This document shows, in pieces, positions 53,225-64,000 of a stretch of DNA of 64,000 nt (positions are counted from its first letter, which is position 1; the number at the start of each line of letters is the position of its first letter). Origin of the DNA: Gigaspora margarita. Its lineage: Eukaryota > Glomeromycota > Glomeromycetes > Diversisporales > Gigasporaceae. The position numbers were made by a program, and so were the translations under genes. The stretch lies in NCBI GenBank assembly GCA_009809945.1, contig WTPW01000339.1:163861-227860 (forward strand), written 5' to 3'. A model generated the notes under the pieces. The model ran no database searches and had not been told where the DNA came from. It saw only the letters and a program-made list of their open reading frames with translations.

Positions 53225-53957
53225 GCCGATTCGAGATATATGACCTTGGCGTAAAAAATAGATTTTGAATAATTATAAATAAAGGCTGTGTGTCCTTTGG
53301 GAACGATAGTTAATTCCCACTTTGCTTTAATAAATCATATATACTTTTATAAAGGTTTCTTGTCTTTATTAAAAATAATACAATTATATCTGATACATAA
53401 TAAACTAATACACTCGTTAAAGTTGCTATTGCAAAACTCGATCATTTTGTCTAAACTATCCCAAACTCTACCTAACCACTCAGTCAAATTTAACACAACT
53501 TTTTTGACCCAACGTAAACAAAATTTGGTCACTTGAACCTGATTGCTGCAGGATATTGACTGACCGATCCTGGAATCTCAACATATTGCAATATTAGATA
53601 AATTGAATCTAAAAATTGGTACGGCATAAACTCACTAAGTTTGTCTATTGCACCTAAATTCTTCAACTCTCCAGATAATGTGAGTTTTGCGTCAGATTTT
53701 TTACCAGACAGATGATTGGTAATCATTAATCATCAAAAATCAGCGAAAAAGAGATTTGATAGTTCTAAATACAAATTAATAACATATACTATTAAAATAT
53801 AATTAGGAATTACTAGAATATAAAGCAGATATGTGAATTAAAATCCAAATTAATGTCTATTGGTTGATATGTGTTTGATGAAGGTGTGAAACAAAAATGA
53901 AAATCACAAAAAAAAAGTACATCAGGCAGTTACACACTTGATAATTATACATTACTA
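53225..53957. other. Gene-poor stretch with retro-like minus-strand fragments
   Basis: Minus-strand open stretches at 53726-53529 (SGELKNLGAIDKLSEFMPYQ) and 53532-53347 (CLRWVKKVVLNLTEWLGRVW) are adjacent but in different frames. They could be the remains of a transposon gene. I cannot name one. Confidence 0.3.
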
Positions 53958-54254
53958 CGGTGTTGGCAAATGACAATGTCATTTAAAATTTTCATGATGA
54001 CAAATTAGTGACAAATGACATAGGTCATTTGTTATTTTTGTCATTTAAAAATAACCTATTAAGACTTCGGTTGTTTTAGAATTTAACCAATCCTAAACTA
54101 CCCGAAATGGCACAAAACCTTAATGATCTCAGGATCTTTGCATTTTTAAATATAACCTATTTTTGTCATTTGTCATTTACGTTCTAAATGACAAAGTGAC
54201 AAATGACAATGTCACAATGCCATTTATGTCATTTAAAGTCATTTGCCAACCCTG
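53958..54254. repeat. hAT-like MITE with TGTCATTT-rich arms
   Basis: Starts CGGTGTTGGCAAATGACAAT and ends TCATTTGCCAACCCTG. Flanking 8-mers CATTACTA (53950-53957) and CAGTACTA (54255-54262) match at seven of eight positions. TGTCATTT/AAATGACA is repeated many times inside. Confidence 0.7.
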
Positions 54255-54305
54255 CAGTACTATACATTTAATTGATGATTCGCATAAATCGATAGCATGA
54301 AATTG

Positions 54306-54494
54306 TGAGCTCATTGAGATGAATCTAACAGTGGTTATATCATCGAAATTGGTATAATAGATGCTGAGATACCTTCAAAAAACTTTTGTCCAACTATATG
54401 TAAGCAATAGTTTGTTGTTTTAAAGTGTCTTAGAATCTACAGAACCAATTTTAATTATATAACCACTGTTATATTTGTCTCAATGAGCTCTAAA
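54306..54494. repeat. Small palindromic element
   Basis: GAGCTCATTGAGATGAATCT … CAGTGGTTATATCATCGAAA pairs with the complement of CCAATTTTAATTATATAACC … CTCAATGAGCTC. Arms are about 75 bases with a short loop. Confidence 0.6.
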
Positions 54495-54949
54495 ATTCCT
54501 ACTTAAGCAACTTGATGCATTAACTTAGCAAAAAAGGTTTCCTTAGGTCAGTAGCTTTATTCCTATATTATAGGATTTACATAGTACATAATTTGTATCA
54601 TGTTACTCTATAATTACACTATCAATATGTTTATAGATATTAACAAAAATATAATTAAAAGGTAGGGCATATTGATCATTTTTCATATAATTTTTGCGTC
54701 ACTGTTTTTTCTTTAAATATTAAATATTTTATTATGTAACTGTTTTTTAAAAATTAATTAAAAGCTGTGGAATAGGGTTTTTGATTCTATTGGTCATAAA
54801 AATTATTAAAATTAGTTAAATATTTATCAAGATATATGTATTTAAAGATTAGGTTTATTTTGTTATGTGTTTATCATATAATATTTAATTAATAATTTTG
54901 TATGACCTCAAAAAGTAGATGTTACTCTGGAAACTTTACAATATAAAGT

Positions 54950-55078
54950 CAGGATTGGCAATAGAGCCAAATGAAGCTATAAATGGTGCAATGAGCTCTG
55001 AATGGTGCTAATTAATACTAGCATTTTGAGCTCTATTGATACAACTATTGAGCTTTATTGGCCCTATTGCCAACTTTG
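54950..55078. repeat. hAT-like mini element, copy 2
   Basis: Begins CAGGATTGGCAATAGAGCCA and ends GGCCCTATTGCCAACTTTG; internal GAGCTC blocks as in the copy at 5009-5116. Confidence 0.6.
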
Positions 55079-55950
55079 ATACAAGTATATCTGATATATT
55101 TTTAAATATTTTATCTATTAAAAGTTTTACTACTAGAAGATAGATTCAAAAACTCTTCCTGTTTATACTTGTACACAAAATTGCTCCAAAAACACTTAAT
55201 AATCTATAAATTTATTAAGTCAACCAATTTTGCACCTCTAATTAAAAATATCGGTCTTAGTAAAATGCACTATATGTTAGAGATTATGCTGTAAATAGAT
55301 AATACTAAAATTCACATAATCATATAATGATCTTATACATAAACAAACCTAAGGTGAATTACTAATTATTATAAAACCCTAACCTAAAAAATTTTGCTAT
55401 TGGTGTTAGTGTTAGGATTTAGGTATAGACAGATTTTAATTACCCTAGAATATTTAGGTATAATATATGTAAAATCAAGCAAAAATATACACAAACCTAA
55501 CTCTAATACTTATAGTGGCTATTCTGAAGATTATTATATAATTATATAAATTTTAGCATCATCTGATTTCAGTATTATCTGATTTTAGTATCTAGTATTA
55601 TCCTGATATTATATATTAAAATTTCAAGTTTTTAGCTCTCAAACTTATAGATAAAATCTACTTGATAGGCTTTAGGCCAAAAAGATAAACTTTATAAATT
55701 TACACACAAACTGTCTTTATAACTATTTAAGTGAACTTAGAAAAATTTATAGAGTTTACTATTTTTATCACAATGAGCTATAAACAAATTTGTAGCTTTG
55801 AAATTGATAGAGTTATAACCAAAAACTTCCAAATCCTTTACAAAAATTTTGCCTGTACTTTTTTCTATCTTTTTCTTTTTTGCAAACCTACAAAGGCGAT
55901 TTTTGTACCATTACAATCTATTCCTAAATTGGATATAACCTAATAAAATT
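55079..55950. other. Gene-free AT-rich DNA
   Basis: No supportable gene. A stretch near 55370-55440 (CCCTAACCTAAAAAATTTTG … TTAGTGTTAGGATTTAGG) may be a decayed copy of the shared MITE core in inverse orientation. Confidence 0.4.
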
Positions 55951-56568
55951 TAATTACCAATCTGGATAAGATTGGCACTATAGCCATATTATTACTATAT
56001 TTGGAATTGGGGATAAACATAAACAATATATTATCAAATCTGATAATGACCCTTATAAAAAAATTTTTATAATAAGTAAATATTATTTTAGTTCTAAGTA
56101 AAGTTGTAGAGCAGGCTCTTGTACATCTACTAGTAAAATTTCATTAAAATCGGACCAGTAGGTAAGAATATATAAGTAAAAACATCTTTAAAATTCTTTA
56201 AAATTATATGGGCTAGGTGCTGGGAAAAGGGCCCAAAATGACAATTTTTTCAAAAGGCTTTTTTTTACATAAATTAATTTAGAATAAGATTAGGATCATT
56301 TTTTGCTTAAAACACAAAGGTAGTTGTATTAATAAAAATTTGCTGTATAGCTCTTTAAAGTTTGGGATTTCTTATGGTTTATTATAAAATTTATAACATA
56401 AAAATTGATTTTCTGAAGATCTTTTTTTTTGTCAATTTCCACTCTTTTCTCAGCACCTAGCCCATATATATATAGACCAGATTCAGATTGGTAATATATT
56501 GTTACATATTTGTTTTGCCCCAATTTCAAATATAGAAATAGTGCTAATCTTATCTGAATTGGCAATTA
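55951..56568. mobile_element. Two nested inverted-repeat elements
   Basis: Outer ends: TAATTACCAATCTGGATAAG and the complement TAATTGCCAATTCAGATAAG, paired for about 80 bases. Inner unit about 56205-56468: ATATGGGCTAGGTGCTGGGA pairs with the complement of TCAGCACCTAGCCCATATAT. Neither codes for protein. Confidence 0.65.
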
Positions 56569-56809
56569 ACTACTTTTGGTTAAAGTTTATTTATTATTCT
56601 TACATTATACAAATTTAATTGTATTTCACAAACAAAGTACAAACCAAATTGTACAAATTATATGTAACATGTGATTTGTATAGCATATAACCTGTGTAAT
56701 ACATGATCTACATAACATGAGATCTGTGTAATATATAAAAAATTTGTTAATATTACATTATACAAAACAAATTTTACTTTTTTGTAAAACTCTTTTTTAT
56801 CTCTACAAT
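56569..56809. other. Gene-free AT-rich DNA
   Basis: Short repeats of the type AACATGTGATTTGTATAGCA / AACATGAGATCTGTGTAATA; no ORF. Confidence 0.35.
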
Positions 56810-57913
56810 CAGTGTTGGAAATATTATGTTCTCATGTTCTCAAGAGAACATCACTTTTAATTTGAGAACATTTACAAAATTTAATATGTTCTCTATTAAT
56901 TTTTTTTTGAGAACATTAAGTTTGAAAAATATGTTCTCTATATAATATATAAAGTAATGTAATATGATTTTTATTAATATAGTTGTTTAAGTTAATTAGT
57001 TGAAATAGAGAACAATTTAGTATTCTTAAATCATAGAAAATTTTGTGTAGTAAAACTTATTAGTTTATCTATTCCTAGTTTTGGTACAATATAGTTGCAT
57101 AGTTACTTTATTATGTAAACTTTGATATATATAATATTATTATATTGAATGCTAATTATATTCATATTTAATATAAATTTTCAGAAAACTAAATTCACTA
57201 TGATGATAATATAAATTTTTACAAGAAATTACTTAACAAATCTTTAGTTATTATGATTTAAACTTTAGTACTGTATTTTAAAATTTTATAGTGAGAACTT
57301 TTTTGAATATATAGATTTACTAAATTTACCATAGTGAAGAAAATAATATATTTTACTTACTATATTTATTATTTATTTAAATATTTAAAAGACATTAATA
57401 GCTTATCTAAAAACTAAATATACAAGCTAGGTCAAACCAATAACATGTACGACATTATATTAAACCTCAAATATTAAATTGTTTTTTTTAAAAAAAATAT
57501 AAAAATACATGAAGTTATAGTTTTATTTTTATGGATAACTTAGTTTTGTTTATATATTTTAGTTAAATAAATTATTTTTTATTATTTATTATTAATAATT
57601 TTTAATTTATTAATTGAAAATTAAATTAAAAAATAACTAAAAAATTATAAGTATAAGAATAAGAGAGAAATGAGAGAAAAAAAATAATTATAAAAAAAGA
57701 AATTAAGAGTAAAAAAAAAAAAAAAAGAGAGAGAAAGAAAAGAGAGAAAGAAAGAAAAAGAGAGAAAAAGAAAGAAAGAGGGAGAGAAGAAAGAAAAAGT
57801 AAAAAATACAAAAGTTTTTTCTATTTGAGAACATAAAAAAAGTTTTGAGAACATTAAATTAAATAAATATGTTCTCATGAGAACATAAATTTCAAAACAG
57901 ATTTCCAACACTG
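56810..57913. mobile_element. hAT-like non-autonomous element
   Basis: Starts CAGTGTTGGAAATATTATGT and ends ATTTCCAACACTG. The 8-bp duplication TCTACAAT is exact (56802-56809 and 57914-57921). Subterminal GTTCTCATG/GAGAACAT motifs recur in opposite orientation at both ends. A 150-base purine tract (GA/A-rich) lies at 57655-57800. No transposase ORF. Confidence 0.85.
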
Positions 57914-57987
57914 TCTACAATATTATCTATTTAATATAAAATAAACTAGAGTTTCTTTAATACTTAAACTAAGCTTTATATTATAAA

Positions 57988-58212
57988 ATGCCTACACAAA
58001 TAGTTATGGAACTAGATACAACTAATTTAGATAATTTCTTTATACAATATCCTAATAGATATAGTACTTTTATTTATAGAGATAATCCTACTATTACTAG
58101 ACCAATTTCATCTAGTATGAAACCAACTTCTTGTATTAGAAAAAACTATTTAAATCTTTTTAATAAGCCTATCAGTCATAGGACATGTCCTTTGTATTGC
58201 TGTTACTTATAA
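57988..58212 (+). pseudogene. Short ORF truncated by the palindromic element
   Basis: 74 codons, MPTQIVMELDTTNLDNFFIQ … PTSCIRKNYLNLFNKPIS. The composition looks like a real protein, and the frame enters the large hairpin at 58173, whose sequence supplies the last residues. The parent gene may have been interrupted by the hairpin, but no continuation is recognisable after 59176. No family recognised. Confidence 0.3.
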
Positions 58213-59176
58213 ATTAAATGAGTTGACTCACCTCAATTTTATATGCAAATTTATGCAAAAAAATTATTAAATTTAATTTTTGTAAAAATGTATATATAAA
58301 CCTTTCTTTAAATTTTAAATATGTATTTTTTAGCATTTAATGATCTTTAGTTTAAAGCCAAAGTTTTTAATCTCTAGTAGTTTGAAGTTAATCTTTCTTT
58401 AAAGTTGGTCAATTCTTTACTAAGTTCTTTAAGTCAAATGAGTGACTCACCCTATATAATAATTTGATTGGTTAAAATAGTTTTTTAAAAATATAATAGA
58501 TGCCATTAAGTAAAGGCTTCTTGTGCCCTAATTGAAAGTTAAAGAGGGGTTCTTCTGATTCCAATAGTAGTTAAATCATCAAAATTGGCTTGGTGGATCC
58601 CAAGATACTTGGTGTCAAAGAAAAGAACATAAAGATCTGCAAATTCACTATTATACAAAGTATTATAAACTATAATACTTTGTATAATAGTAAATTTGCA
58701 GATCTTTATATTCTCTTCTTTAACGCCAAGTATATTGGGATCCACTAAGCCAATTTTGATGATTTAACTACTATTGGAATTAGAAGAACCCCTTTTTAAC
58801 TTTCAATTAAGGCACAAGAAGCCTTTACTTAATGGTATCTATCATATTTTAAAAGACTATTTTAACCAATCATATTATTATATAGGATGAGTCACTCATT
58901 TGACTTAAAGAACTTATAAAGAATTGATCAACTTTAAAGGAAGATTAACTTCAAACTACCAGAGATTAAAAACTTTGGCTTTAAACTAAAGATCATTAAA
59001 TGCTAAAGAATATATATTTAAAATTTAAAAAAGGTTTATATGTACATTTTTACAAAAATTAAATTTAAATGATTTTTTGCATAAATTTATATAATATAAA
59101 ATTGAGGTGAGTCAACTCATTTGATTTATAAGTAACAGCAATACAAAGCATTTTATATAGACATGTTCTGTGACTG
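58173..59176. repeat. Near-perfect 1-kb hairpin (foldback element)
   Basis: Two arms of about 495-505 bases are inverted copies with few mismatches and a spacer of only about three bases near 58669 (…TATTATAAACTATAATA…). Ends are CAGTCATAGGACATGTCC and GACATGTTCTGTGACTG. CTAT flanks both sides (58169-58172 and 59177-59180), a possible 4-bp duplication. No coding. A transcript across it would form long double-stranded RNA. Confidence 0.85.
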
Positions 59177-59655
59177 CTATGTATTTTTTTTCAGCTTTTA
59201 CTGATACTCAAATTATTATATATCTTTGTAATCAATAATATACCAACTTTATTTTAAATAAAAAATACTATATATATACTATACCAAATTGAATTTTTTC
59301 TAAAATCAAAACATGTTCTCAATACAAAGCCTTTTTAAAAGAACAGAAAAATCTACTAAATTTATTTCTCTAGATTAACTACATTTTATTACCAAATGTA
59401 TATACCTATTTATATTACAAATGCCAACAAACCTTTTTTGTAAAATTAGAAATAATCAAAAACATTATTTGCACTTAGATAGAAATTTCTATTCTGATAT
59501 AATATTTATTATACCATATGTTCAAAATAAGCTACCTTTTTTTGCTAATTTTTAACAAAAAAAATCTGGGGTAGCTTATTTTTGGATTATTTACTATTTT
59601 AAGTAATTTAAGGCACAACAAAGTGGTAGTTTATTTTTAGATACAAAACTCTAGC
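59177..59655. other. Gene-free AT-rich DNA
   Basis: No supportable ORF. AAAATAAGCTACCTTTTTTT near 59525 and GGGGTAGCTTATTTTTGG near 59570 form a short inverted pair of the same type as the arms of 60943-61467. Confidence 0.4.
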
Positions 59656-59870
59656 AAAAAAAATTTATAACAATAAATAAATAAATAACAATAAATAAAT
59701 AATAATAAATAAATAAATAACAATAAATAAATAATAATAAATAAATAAATAACAATAAATAAATAAATAATGATAAATAAATAAATAACAATAAATAAAT
59801 AAATAATGATAAATAAATAAATAACAATAAATAAATAAATAACAATTAATAAATAAATAACAATAATAAA
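59656..59870. repeat. AATAAATAAC/AATAAATAAT microsatellite
   Basis: About 215 bases of AATAAATAAATAACAATAA-type repeat. It continues at 60899-60923, so the element between was inserted in it. Confidence 0.9.
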
Positions 59871-60898
59871 TAGGGGATTATTTATGTACCCCTACATTTA
59901 TTATTCATACCCTTTGCAGATTTGACTTTTTTAAAAAATTTGAGCAAAGATATCTTAGTAACTACCAGATCAAATTTACTAAACTTTTTTCTTTTACATT
60001 CTATAGATTCATTGAATTCAAATAAAAAAAAATTATTGAATTTGGTCCAGTAGTTGCTAAGATATATTTGCTCAAAGTTTAAAAAAAATCAAAACATCTA
60101 TCAAAACAAACTATAAAAATTTACTTGAAACTTTGAGCAAAGATATCTCTACAACTACTAAATTTAATGAATTTTTTTTGTTTAAATTCTATGAATCTAT
60201 AGAATTAAAATAAAAATTTTAGAATTTATCTTAATAATTACAGAGTTATCTTTACTCAAATTTTCAAAAAAATTCAAAATATCTATCAAAACAGAAGCTG
60301 CACTAAAATTTTTTTAAAACTTTAAATAAAAATATCTTAACAACTACCAAGTCAAATTCAATAAAATTTTTTTATTGAATTCTATAAATTTCATAGAATT
60401 CAAATAAAAAAATTTATTGAATTTGACTTGGTGGTTGTTAAGATATCTTCATTTAAATTTTAAAAATTTTGGTACAGCTTCTGTTTTGATAGATGTTTTG
60501 GATTTTTTTGAAAATTTGAGTGAAGATATCTCTGTAATTATTAAGATAAATTCTATAAATTTTTTTATTATTTTAATTCTATAGATTCATAGAATTCAAA
60601 CAAAAAAAAAGTTTATTAAATTTGGCTTAGTAGTTGCAGAGATATCTTCATTCAAAGTTTAAAGTAAATTTTGTATAGTTTAATGGATGTTTTGATTTTT
60701 TTCAAACTTTGAGCAAAGATATCTTAGCAACTACTGGACCAAATTCAATAAACTTTTTTTAATTTGAATTCAATGAATCTATAGAATACAAAAGAAAATA
60801 GTTTACTAAATTTGATCTGGTAGTTGCTAAAATATCTTTGCTTAATTTAAAAAAAAGTTAAATCTGCAGGGGTGTAAGGTATAAAAAATAATCCCCTA
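59871..60898. mobile_element. Inverted-repeat element inserted in the microsatellite
   Basis: Ends TAGGGGATTATTTATGTACC and the complement of AAAAAATAATCCCCTA. The interior consists of eight or so alternating direct and inverted copies of a block like TTTGAGCAAAGATATCTTAG with CAACTAC and a GAATTCAA/TTGAATTC block, giving a multi-hairpin structure. No ORF. Confidence 0.7.
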
Positions 60899-60942
60899 AT
60901 AAATAAATAACAATAAATAAATAAAATGCTATATTACTGTAT

Positions 60943-61467
60943 GTTTCCAAAAATAAGCTAGCTGCCTTTTTTGACTGGGTTTGAATACAAAAAATTGGGT
61001 AGCTTATAAAGCAATTTTTGGTTAATCAATTATAATCACGATATAATAATTGCTAAATAGTAAAGTTATAATTTTACTATATAAATCGAAAATAATCACT
61101 TAAGTAAACTTATTCTAGAGATCAAAATATATATATACTAAATTTTATACAAATCAGAGAACTTTTTATTATTTGACTTTAAATATTTACTCTCAATAAA
61201 TATGGTTTTTTAAAAAAAATAATTTTTTCTGTTGATGTAAAAATAAAAATCAAATTACTAAAAGTTATCTACTTTATATAAAAATTTTGAAATATGGTAT
61301 TTTGATATTTTGAATAAGTTTACTTAAGTGCTCATTATCAATTTATATAGTAAAGTTATAACTTTACTATGTAGTGAGTATAATTAATTGTGAAAATAAC
61401 TTATTTTTAGAACTAAAAATTTTGTTAATTATCTTTTAGTATGACAAAGGAAGTAGCTTATTTTGGG
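60943..61467. repeat. Foldback element with AAAATAAGCTA arms
   Basis: CCAAAAATAAGCTAGCTGCC pairs with GGAAGTAGCTTATTTTGGG. The inner pairing AATCACTTAAGTAAACTTAT / AATAAGTTTACTTAAGTGCT is shared with the unit at 15079-15607, so both belong to one family. Confidence 0.6.
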
Positions 61468-62528
61468 TCAAAAGTGTTTATGTTTTTGAATTAAAACAGA
61501 AGTCAAATCAAATTGCAGAATTCTAGTTAGTTCCAATATCTATGACTGAACTGTCTGTATAGAATATGAAATCTTGTTGATTAGCAACTATATATGGTTG
61601 TGTAATTTTTGTTGTTATATATTATATGAATGTGATTGTTTCATTTTTGGCTATTGTGTCTCTTTTATATGAGACTAACACAAAAATTTCCTCACAACAC
61701 CCAGAAAAAGAAATTTTTACTCTCGCCATTTTTTATATAAATTACATAATCATAATCAAGAAGATATAGCAAAAAAAAAATTGTAAATCATCTGAAACAA
61801 CTTGAATTGTAGTAAAAATACATCTGCTTAATGGTTATATAACTGCTCTAATTAAAGTTTATGCTTCTATTCTCTGATTTTACTAATCTATACACATTTT
61901 TTTATTAGATTTTTTTGCCAGTATGATGAATTGGTAATCAATGGTTGTCAAAGGCCATAATGAAAGATTAAAGTGAAGTATATGTGTCTGTCCAATTTAA
62001 AGAATCTAAATAATTCACACATTCATACAAGCATGTAAACATGTGGGTGTTATCAAGAAAAAACTAGATTTTGGGCTTTTAAATTCATAATGAACTTAGC
62101 CTCTGAAAAATATGATGGTGATCAGTAACTCAGCTACATGGCTTTTTTTTTTATAGTAAAAAAATTTTTTATTAAACAAGACCGCATGGCTTTTTTTTTA
62201 ATAAAAAAAATTTTTGGCATTGAGAATTCTTTAGATTATGTGATATTAGAGAATTTGAATAAAAAACTTTATAATTTAACTAGGTGATCGAGTTTAAAAG
62301 TTATAGTATAACAGAGTATGTTAAGGTAAAATGGGGTATTGTGATGAAGTTAACTTTGATTGATGATATCATGTGACTTATCCAACAGAATCGAATGATT
62401 TTGATATCAACTAGTTTGTCTCACAAAGACGAATCTAATGGTATAAAAATCATTAAATTCTAATCACTGGATCAAAAGATATTATCATTCAAAGGTAAAG
62501 AAACTAAAGTAAAGATTTTAGAGGGGAT
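61468..62528. other. Gene-free AT-rich DNA
   Basis: No supportable gene. 62330-62360 (AAAATGGGGTATTGTGATGA) resembles the start of the palindrome at 62529, suggesting a partial extra copy. Confidence 0.4.
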
Positions 62529-63264
62529 GGGGGTATTGTGACGAATTTGTACTATCTTGTGATACAACAACCAGAATTGGATAATTTTTATACCATTCAA
62601 TTCTACTTGATGAGATGAATCAAATCATAGTTAGTTTATCGAATTCCAATCACTGGATCATAAGATAATGATGATTATGTATGACACACTATGATACAAA
62701 AATAATTTTGAGGGTATTATGATGAAATGCAAAGTTAGCTATAAGGTAAGTGTCTTTTGGTACTATGCAAATTCTATTTATGCTCTAAGTAAAGTTGTTC
62801 GGGCTATCAAATTACGTGTGCTCTAAAAGTTTCATAAAATTTAAACAACTTTTTATTAATTGACTTTTATAAAATACATTCTTATGAAAAAAATCTAAAT
62901 TTTTTTGTAGAAGGTATTTTGTAAAAATCGATTAATAAAAAGTTATTTAAATTTTATGAAACTTTTAGGGCACACGTAAATTGATAGCCCAAATAACTTT
63001 ACTTAGAGCATAAATAGCTTTTGCATAGTACTAAAAGGCATTTACCTTATAGCTAACTTTTGCATTTCGTCATAATATCCTCAAAATTATTTTTGTATTG
63101 TAGTATTGTATATACATAATCATTATTATCTTGTGACCAAGTGATCAGAATTTGATGGTCTAACCACTATTCAATTCATCTCATCAGATGAATCAAATAG
63201 TATAAAAATTATCCATTTTTGGTTGTTGTATCACAAGAAAATTCAAATTTATCACAATATCCCC
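62529..63264. repeat. 0.74-kb palindrome
   Basis: Arms of about 360 bases meet near 62897. Inner pairing is very good (ATTATGATGAAATGCAAAGT … against ACTTTTGCATTTCGTCATAA); outer pairing TATTGTGACGAATTTGTACT … against AATTCAAATTTATCACAATA is poorer. No coding. Confidence 0.75.
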
Positions 63265-63469
63265 TTTGTTACAATACCTCTTTTACCTTATATTGTATTG
63301 TATTGCTGTATATTAACTAGAGATGGGTTTCATGTGTGCACATAATTCCTCAATTATGGCATGAATGCACATTAATGCGCATGTTCTGAATCATGTGCAT
63401 GTTATCTCATCAAAATTTTATATAGAATTAAATATAAAATAAGTATAATTAACATTTTAATCTATTTAT

Positions 63470-64000
63470 ATAATTCAATTCTGGGTCTATTCGCTTTAAC
63501 ATTTCTGATTAGTTGTATCTAAAAAATGTGATCTAAATATGGAAAACTAACAGAAATATGTAAGATGATTATGATGATTGTCATAGCTGAGTAATTATTA
63601 TAATAGTTAAGTAATTGTTATTTCATTTTTTAACCCTTATTAACACCCTTAAACAACACAAAAATCGTGAAATATTAATTTGCTAAATTTACTTTTGTTG
63701 TTTGATTGCCTAACATTTACAAACTATTTTGGTCTCAAATTCTAGATAAGTACAAGAATAAGTGCAAGTGAAGAACAAGTGTAAAAACACGACAAATGCT
63801 CTGCAATAGATAAAATATAAGATTAATAAAAAATAGTGAATATATTAGCAAATATCAAAAAAATTGCATTCAACCAAATATTTAGATAATTGATTTCTAG
63901 AATTTTTGGTCAAAATTTTTCGCCACCCATATTATCTGATAATCAATTAATTTTCATAGTTTTATAGTTTTATGTCGATTTAGTAACCAATAAAATTATG
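63470..64000. repeat. Dispersed repeat, copy 2 (uninterrupted)
   Basis: Matches 5858-6312 joined to 8963-9080. At 63880-63890 it shows the undisturbed TA site where element A sits in copy 1. It runs out of the window. Confidence 0.75.

Noticed and set aside
59651-59845. 64-codon minus-strand ORF rich in Leu/Tyr/Ile
   Set aside because: Simple translation of the AATAAATA microsatellite.

Overview
The window looks like draft nuclear DNA of an arbuscular mycorrhizal fungus (Glomeromycotina, Rhizophagus-like). This is an inference from the very high A+T content, sparse genes, a large single-exon Sel1-repeat gene, a GT-AG intron in a fungal Sur7/PalI-like gene and very dense nested transposons. 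N bases mark gaps or low quality. I saw no rRNA, tRNA or CRISPR array.

Layout. 1-10.69 kb is gene-poor: a poly(A)-ended retro-sequence on the minus strand at the extreme left, stacked inverted-repeat (MITE-like) elements, and a degenerate tandem satellite at about 9.8-10.7 kb. 10,693-40,888 is one 30.2-kb mobile element. Its ends are 46-bp terminal inverted repeats (44/46 matching), it has a perfect 9-bp target duplication (ATGTACTGT), and it sits inside the satellite. Its left 7.7 kb is mostly younger nested insertions. Its coding part (18.4-37.1 kb plus 39.99-40.44 kb) lies wholly on the plus strand.

Gene order in the big element: four small single-pass membrane proteins; two small ORFs; a gag-like protein with two CCHC knuckles; a retropepsin-like protease; an endonuclease IV-like AP endonuclease; a long charged linker protein; Ty3/gypsy-type reverse transcriptase and RNase H; then, where a retroelement integrase would be, a Merlin/IS1595-type DDE transposase; a three-knuckle zinc-finger protein; a Zn2Cys6-like protein; a run of tightly packed paralogous small ORFs; and a Nudix hydrolase. 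The Nudix gene is split by a 2.94-kb hAT-like insertion (8-bp duplication GGAACAAA) that carries a decayed Sel1-gene fragment. Many neighbouring ORFs have a stop codon that touches or overlaps the next ATG. Several genes carry single frameshifts or in-frame stops, so this copy is at least partly decayed or contains sequencing errors.

The working model (inference) is that the Merlin-type transposase mobilises the whole unit through the inverted repeats, while the gag, protease, RT and RNase H genes are retroelement-derived cargo or take part in an unknown replication cycle.

41-53 kb looks like the host gene region: a possible telomerase (TERT)-like remnant on the minus strand, a Sur7/PalI-like membrane protein gene with one intron, a possible small secreted protein and an intact 840-residue Sel1 protein. 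53-64 kb is again gene-poor and rich in foldback elements, including a near-perfect 1-kb hairpin (58.2-59.2 kb), a 0.74-kb palindrome (62.5-63.3 kb) and a hAT-like element with an exact 8-bp duplication.
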